A stretch of 36,578 bases of DNA from Candidatus Omnitrophota bacterium (GTDB taxonomy: Bacteria > Omnitrophota > Gorgyraeia > Zapsychrales > Fredricksoniimonadaceae): contig JAKFXC010000014.1 of the NCBI GenBank assembly GCA_021731625.1, positions 1 to 36,578 on the forward strand. The letters run 5' to 3'. The translations under genes and the position numbers were made by a program. The notes beneath the pieces were generated by a model that was not told the origin of the DNA, did no database searches, and saw only the letters and a list, made by a program, of their open reading frames with translations. This document shows positions 32,360 through 36,578 of this stretch, one piece after another (the first letter of the stretch is position 1; each line of letters begins with the position of its first letter).

Positions 32360-33480
32360 GGGGAAATCTCCTTCCATGAATTTGGTTTTGCGGCAATGCC
32401 TGTGGTGCTGCCGCCCCCTAAGCGTTCAAACCCCGGAGGGTATTGCCCTTGGGCAGCCATGTTGGCATAGTTAAAAACTTTGGTTGACCAAACATCGCCC
32501 AAGACTATCCCTCCATCGGCCACCACCCCTCCATTGGTCACCGAGGTGTCCAGGATTTTATCAAAAGTGGCGACCCCGTGGGTGTAAACCAATCCGCGGT
32601 GCGAACTGGGGGCCGAAACACTTTCACGATATCCTCCCCAGGCAATAATGTTAAACTGTGAACCCGCAGCCTGAAACCCGGACTGGTTAAATGTCACTGT
32701 TCCGGTGGTAATGACCGTGACGCTTTGGTTGGGACCCACCAACCCGTTGGAATTGATAACCACATCTGTGCTGCCCTCATTTCCCTCGATGTAGATGATC
32801 TTCTTACCAGCCAGGGCCTGGGCTGTCACAGGGTACGTGTCCTGGCTTTGGACATGCACAATTTCATTTTCGCTGTATCCTGCCAGCAGGGCCCGATTAT
32901 TGGCGACAAAATTAGAAAAAGAATTTGCCCCTGCTTTTGGCACATAATTTAAAGAGGTGAGGTTCGGGTCCACCCCCTCCTGGGTATCTTCAAAAAATAC
33001 GTCGGCATTCTTCGACGTGCCATTGATTTCCCCGCTCACCCGGGTTTGGCCGTTAAAGATGGCAGACACTTTATTGCCGTTGATGGAAATATTTCCTTTG
33101 CTAGAGACAGCATTTTTATACACCTCGGGAACCAACGCCGGATAGGTGATCTGGATTTTTTTCTGCACCCCGGCAAACGTACCAACGGAGGTGATGAAGC
33201 GATACATGGGTTGGGTGTCGTCCCTGGAGACATCAATGGTGCCTCCCCCGTAAGCCAGTTGTTTATGCAGGGACTGCTCCAGCATGGCTGGATCGTGCAT
33301 AAACATATTGATCCCGGCTTCCGCCAGCCAAAACGCGGCAATGGAATAATAATACCGACGAGAATAGTTGATTTCATTCACATTGGCCAGCATAAAACTC
33401 GCACCCACCGCAATGAGCATATACAGAATCAAAGCGGCGATGAGCAAAATCGAACCCCGCTGATTATTGAATTTGTTCAT
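32356..33480 (-). CDS. PilX-like minor pilin/pseudopilin
   Basis: A 374-residue protein with a prepilin-like N terminus: basic MNKFNNQRG followed by hydrophobic SILLIAALILYMLIAVGASF. A long beta-rich region follows, with GNISINGNKVSAIFNGQTRV and repeated V/T-rich strands such as SVTVITTGTVTFNQSGF. PilX-type proteins prime or tip type IV pili and related secretion fibres. The start at 33480 gives the standard short leader; an ATG at 33495 would add 5 residues. It overlaps the pilW-like gene by 17 bases. No clear enzymatic motif. Confidence 0.8.
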   Translation of the reverse strand: MNKFNNQRGSILLIAALILYMLIAVGASFMLANVNEINYSRRYYYSIAAFWLAEAGINMFMHDPAMLEQSLHKQLAYGGGTIDVSRDDTQPMYRFITSVGTFAGVQKKIQITYPALVPEVYKNAVSSKGNISINGNKVSAIFNGQTRVSGEINGTSKNADVFFEDTQEGVDPNLTSLNYVPKAGANSFSNFVANNRALLAGYSENEIVHVQSQDTYPVTAQALAGKKIIYIEGNEGSTDVVINSNGLVGPNQSVTVITTGTVTFNQSGFQAAGSQFNIIAWGGYRESVSAPSSHRGLVYTHGVATFDKILDTSVTNGGVVADGGIVLGDVWSTKVFNYANMAAQGQYPPGFERLGGGSTTGIAAKPNSWKEISP

Positions 33481-33964
33481 TGTTACTTTGAGCAAACAGC
33501 CCGGTTTTGGCCCTTAAAGCGATTTTTTCCTTTAATTGAAATTCCTGCCCTCCTTTGGTCGATAAGGCCACAATGACTTCGTGGTCTTGCGGCGCGGAAA
33601 AGGAAACGGAAGAAATATTATACGCCATGACGCGTTGGTTGGCATAATTTGTGCGGATAATTTTGCGGGCATCCGCTCCCTGGTCGGTCCAGGTGTAGGC
33701 GATCTCTCCCCATTTGGGACGGACAAAAGTCATTTTGACCTGCTGCTCGCTCGTTACGATAAATATATTGCGGGACTCGCGCAATTCATGTGCCATGGCT
33801 GCCAAGAGGCTCCGCAGCTCCTGCTTGGGCACTATGTCCGCAGCATATCGATCCCAGGACCGCTGGCTGATCAATAAAACGCTGTACATGGAACCCGCCA
33901 TCACCGTAAAGATGGCCAGCACAATCAAGACTTCGATTAACGTAAAGGCTAAAGAAGTTTTCAT
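33464..33964 (-). CDS. PilW-like minor pilin with class III N-methylation signal
   Basis: A 166-residue pseudopilin. The leader is MKTSLA, followed by FTLIEVLIVLAIF with the conserved Glu5. The residue before the cleavage point is Ala rather than the usual Gly, which prepilin peptidases tolerate less well. A soluble domain with a GspJ/PilW-like region (LRSLLAAMAHELRESRNIFI) follows. The open frame extends to 34018. The ATG at 33964 is chosen by its ATGA overlap with the upstream pilin gene and the correct leader length. Confidence 0.85.
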   Translation of the reverse strand: MKTSLAFTLIEVLIVLAIFTVMAGSMYSVLLISQRSWDRYAADIVPKQELRSLLAAMAHELRESRNIFIVTSEQQVKMTFVRPKWGEIAYTWTDQGADARKIIRTNYANQRVMAYNISSVSFSAPQDHEVIVALSTKGGQEFQLKEKIALRAKTGLFAQSNNEQIQ

Positions 33965-34341
33965 CGCGTCAATTTTGTGTAGATAGAAATATTTTTTGTC
34001 CCGCCCTTGCGTTGCCATTGCACAAAGACTTGGATGTCCAAAGGATTAGCGGTGATCTGCGGGAAAATAACCTGCACCTCTTCTTGAGGCAACTGTCGAA
34101 TGTCTTGGGACTCGATCCATTTTTTCCAGTCGGTGCGGACAATCTCGGAGAGGGTGGCCTTGTTTTGTATTTCCTCTAAGACATGCTGGGCATGGGTGCT
34201 GGCAACGGTGATGTCCCAGGACGATTGCGTGGAGGTCATGGAATTTATAAACAGCAGGAGTGTGCCGCACATGCCAATCAAGAGGACATAGGCGGCGATT
34301 AAAAGTTCAAATAAAGTAAAGCCTTGTCTACGGTTATGCAT
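33961..34341 (-). CDS. PilV-like minor pilin
   Basis: A 126-residue pseudopilin with leader MHNRRQG, then FTLFELLIAAYVLLIGM with Glu5, the canonical cleavage and methylation signal. The short soluble domain has a helix (THAQHVLEEIQNKATLSEIV) and a beta-rich end. It is the first gene of the overlapping run of pilins, deacetylase, GT2, exosortase and EpsI. An ATG at 34353 would add 4 residues. Pilus motor or secretin genes are not in the window, so the partner machinery must be elsewhere. Confidence 0.86.
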   Translation of the reverse strand: MHNRRQGFTLFELLIAAYVLLIGMCGTLLLFINSMTSTQSSWDITVASTHAQHVLEEIQNKATLSEIVRTDWKKWIESQDIRQLPQEEVQVIFPQITANPLDIQVFVQWQRKGGTKNISIYTKLTR

Positions 34342-34373
34342 AGTGAGGCACACCTAGTGCGACACCTAAGTTG

Positions 34374-34402
34374 CTGCTAGGCCGTAGCCAATTGGGTGTC
34401 AA
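34374..34402 (-). promoter_or_regulatory. Candidate promoter of the pilin/exosortase operon
   Basis: On the - strand a perfect TTGACA (34402-34397) is 17 bp before a weak TAGCAG (34379-34374), about 35 bases upstream of the first pilin ATG. It lies just downstream of the terminator of the preceding gene. The poor -10 lowers confidence. Confidence 0.35.
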
Positions 34403-34481
34403 TTCGATCTGCTCCTCAGGACGCCTGCCATTAATTCTTTTTCAAAACAGGCTCCACACGTCAGGCTCTCTTTTAAATAAA

Positions 34482-34510
34482 AAGAAGGGGTGGGACATCC
34501 ACCCCTTCTT
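34482..34510 (-). terminator. Intrinsic terminator after the beta-helix surface protein gene
   Basis: AAGAAGGGGTGG (34482-34493) and CCACCCCTTCTT (34499-34510) form a perfect 12-bp stem with a 5-base loop. On the - strand it is followed by a T-rich tract (TTTTATTTAAAA). Confidence 0.92.
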
Positions 34511-34536
34511 GATCAATTGAAAACTTATTTTATTTG

Positions 34537-36578
34537 TTAATTTTTCCTCCACCAATACCAACCTCTTTTTGCTGGTTGAGCCGATGCAGGTTTATTAACG
34601 GTCGTTGACTGACGCGGTGTCACCGATTTAGAGGTCACGCTGACACTTTGGGTGACCGTACCCCCTTTGCCGGTACAAAACAGTCCGTAAGTGGTTGTTC
34701 CGGTCGCTGGAGTTACTGTCTGCGCCCCGTTTAATGCCTTGCTGCCTCCCCATGCTTGTGTGGCCGTGCACACCGTGGCATTGGTCGACTTCCAGCTTAA
34801 GGAAATCGATGTGCCGGATTGGATCGACGTAGAGCTGGCGGACAGCACCAAGGATGGCTCTGGGAATACCTCAGGAACTGGTACCGGTTCCGGAACTGGC
34901 GGAGTCGGAGGCGGTGGCGGGGGTTCAGGCGCTGCCGGCGGTGTCGGAACTGAAACCAACGGCGGTGTCGCATCGACCACGGGCGGTGGCGTCGGAGTTG
35001 GAGCCGGCGTTGGTACTGGTGTTGGTTCAGGCGCAGGTGGTGTCGGTTCAGGCGCTGGAGCTGGTGTCGGTGCTGGCGTTGGTTCCGGAGCGGGCGATGT
35101 CGGTGGCACCGAAATCAGCGGAGGTGTCGGATCAACCACCGGTGGTGGTGGCGTCGGTAGCGGAGGTTCCGGAGCCGGTGTCGGAGCTGGAGCCGGCGTT
35201 GGTACTGGTGGCGTTGGCGTCGGTGCCGGAGGCGTAGGTTCAGGGGCCGCAGGTGGTACAGTCGGCTCGGGCACAGGAATTGATGGAACGATCCCCCCAA
35301 CCGTCGGCACAGACCCAAACTGCAAAGCCCCTATATCCCAAGCCGTGGTCCCCCGATCAAAATAATTGAAATCGAGGCTGGAGGCGCCCGGAATCACTAA
35401 TCCGGCCTTGATGGCCGGGCTAGTCGCCTGCAAATTCACGTTATAGGCATTGCCTTTATAGTACGGCACAAGGGGATCAACGAATTTGGGGTCCACACAT
35501 TTGGAATTTGGTTTTCCTGTGCAATCCGAACTGATGGTTTTAGTTCCATAGACAATGGAATAATTGTCATTAAATTTAAGGTTGCCGCAAGGGCCATCCC
35601 CGTTACCCGTAGCACCCGAGGCATAATACAGGCCAGCCGTGTCTCCGCCGTTAAAATCTGGGCCACCGAGAAAAATATTATTAAGCGACTGAATGCTTTC
35701 CGTTCCATCGCAGGATGTTCCTGAGGAAAGGATCAGAGTATCTCCATTGGAGGTAATTGTGGAATTTATAATAGACATTGAGGTTCCGAAGTTCGCATAA
35801 GTAAGTGTAATGGAACCCCCGAAAGCTCGGCAATGATCGAAATTGCCGGAATTCCAAGTGATGGGGTTATTATTAAAATAGGCACAATTGCCGATAATGA
35901 TCGAATTCTCAATATTTGTGGTGCCGGACACTTTAATTTGATTACCCGCATTGCCTTCAGCCCGAGTCCGTTTGATCGTAATGGTCCCGCCGCCATTGTG
36001 GTAGAGCAAGTCGATTCCGTCTGAGGCATTATGACTGATGTTGCTGTTTGTAAATATCCAATTCGCCCCCGTAAAATGGGTGCCTATGCCGTCTCCATAA
36101 CCCCCCTGGCTTTGGCTGTAACAATTATAAGGAAGCTTACCCGGGTAAGTTTCTCCGCAGCCGTTGTATTCAATGCGCACATTGTCAAAATTCATGGTAC
36201 CAGAATTGGAGGAACTCCCCGCTCCCATGTCCCCATCCCAGCCAACAAATGAGTTAGCAACGATTTGACTGTTTTGGAGCGTCCAATCTTTTAGTCGGGC
36301 AGCATATATCCCTGAATGGGCCAAACCATGGATATTGACATTTTTAAATAAAACATTCGAACTATCTGAAGCTACAATCCCACGTGTTGCCCAGGCCCCA
36401 TAAGGTGCTGAACTGCGGTTACAGGGATTCGGACCAAATTCCTGGCAAGCTGAATGGTCGGTAATTGCCAAACATTGAATTTCAACGTTACTGCTACCGA
36501 TTAAATTTAGTACTTTACTGACGCGCTCATTACCCCACAATTCCGGAGGGTCCTGGCAACCTGAATCCCACCCCTTGC
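34537..36578 (-). CDS. Surface protein: parallel beta-helix, proline-rich stalk, Ig-like domain (5' end cut by window)
   Basis: The frame is open to the right edge and codes before the first TTG read sensibly (GWDSGCQDPPELWGNE), so the start is outside the window. About 680 residues are visible. First comes a right-handed parallel beta-helix (NVLFKNVNIHGLAHSGIY, WIFTNSNISHNASDGIDLLY and similar turns), closing in a choice-of-anchor-Q-like end (TAWDIGALQF). Then comes about 145 residues of Pro/Glu/Thr/Ala-rich stalk (nucleotides 34850-35290) with an internal repeat (VVDPTPPLISVP, VVDATPPLVSVP). After that is an Ig-like domain with two cysteines (ATVCTATQAWGG ... YGLFCTG). The C terminus, AKRGWYWWRKN, is basic and aromatic. 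There is no PEP-CTERM signal. A carbohydrate-binding or polymer-modifying surface role is inferred. Confidence 0.85.
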   Translation of the reverse strand, partial: KGWDSGCQDPPELWGNERVSKVLNLIGSSNVEIQCLAITDHSACQEFGPNPCNRSSAPYGAWATRGIVASDSSNVLFKNVNIHGLAHSGIYAARLKDWTLQNSQIVANSFVGWDGDMGAGSSSNSGTMNFDNVRIEYNGCGETYPGKLPYNCYSQSQGGYGDGIGTHFTGANWIFTNSNISHNASDGIDLLYHNGGGTITIKRTRAEGNAGNQIKVSGTTNIENSIIIGNCAYFNNNPITWNSGNFDHCRAFGGSITLTYANFGTSMSIINSTITSNGDTLILSSGTSCDGTESIQSLNNIFLGGPDFNGGDTAGLYYASGATGNGDGPCGNLKFNDNYSIVYGTKTISSDCTGKPNSKCVDPKFVDPLVPYYKGNAYNVNLQATSPAIKAGLVIPGASSLDFNYFDRGTTAWDIGALQFGSVPTVGGIVPSIPVPEPTVPPAAPEPTPPAPTPTPPVPTPAPAPTPAPEPPLPTPPPPVVDPTPPLISVPPTSPAPEPTPAPTPAPAPEPTPPAPEPTPVPTPAPTPTPPPVVDATPPLVSVPTPPAAPEPPPPPPTPPVPEPVPVPEVFPEPSLVLSASSTSIQSGTSISLSWKSTNATVCTATQAWGGSKALNGAQTVTPATGTTTYGLFCTGKGGTVTQSVSVTSKSVTPRQSTTVNKPASAQPAKRGWYWWRKN

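Noticed and set aside
34351-34370. A possible sigma-54-like GGCAC...GTGC on the + strand
   Set aside because: The -12 element does not match TTGC and the orientation points into the - strand pilin operon's upstream region, where no + strand gene exists.
34691-35365. A 224-residue glycine-rich open frame on the + strand
   Set aside because: It is the antisense reading of the proline-rich stalk of the surface protein; Pro codons on one strand give Gly codons on the other. It has no start context, and the - strand protein is well supported by flanking domains.
1-36578. CRISPR arrays, insertion sequences, transposases or integration sites
   Set aside because: No regularly spaced repeats, transposase or integrase reading frames, or terminal inverted repeats were seen; the tRNA-Pro gene has no duplicated 3' end further along the window.

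Overview
The window is a gene-dense bacterial chromosome segment. Left of about 19.6 kb, nearly everything lies on the + strand in tightly packed or overlapping cistrons. The right 17 kb is almost entirely on the - strand. Taxonomy is inference only. The exosortase/EpsI/PEP-CTERM locus points to a Gram-negative organism with an outer membrane and exopolysaccharide. The small ORF at 94-492 carries a tail (GGIDLTPAN ... PGFEPVIINIQPL) that I recall as recurrent in Candidatus Omnitrophota proteins. Together with the PGM-type homoserine kinase and citramalate route, this makes an Omnitrophota-like genome my best guess, at moderate confidence.

Region 1 (1-12 kb): tRNA-Pro(GGG), then a PilZ protein, then an overlapping operon for the aspartate family and isoleucine. 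Its order is hom, thrC, a CoaB-like protein, an apgM-family putative homoserine kinase (ThrB2), lysC, cimA, valS, nadC and a secreted helical protein. No classical GHMP-type thrB is present; the phosphoglycerate-mutase-like gene fills that position.

Region 2 (12-19.6 kb): a three-subunit molybdenum hydroxylase (FAD, 2Fe-2S and Mo subunits), with a MocA-like cytidylyltransferase and an XdhC-like maturation factor nearby. A small lipoprotein, a coiled-coil membrane protein, a lipoprotein cyclophilin, a PNPOx-like flavoprotein and a YgjP/DUF45 metallohydrolase lie between or after them.

Region 3 (19.6-21.9 kb): accessory genes. These are a DUF1653 protein, a shattered dinD pseudogene, a GST-family protein and a secreted trypsin-like protease.

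Region 4 (21.9-36.6 kb, - strand): an exosortase/PEP-CTERM surface-biogenesis locus. In transcription order it has a partial beta-helix/Pro-rich/Ig-like surface protein with a terminator, then an overlapping run of three minor-pilin-like genes, polysaccharide deacetylase, GT2, exosortase and EpsI. Next comes a sigma-54-type promoter with upstream palindromes. It drives an unusual fusion of a signal peptide, PEP-CTERM motif and sugar transferase, followed by a DUF4114 PEP-CTERM protein and a terminator. Last is a signalling operon: membrane protein, TPR protein, GAF histidine kinase, NtrC-type sigma-54 activator and PocR/GAF sensor. The simplest model is that the kinase/activator pair controls the sigma-54 promoter, coupling polymer initiation to surface sorting of the PEP-CTERM protein.
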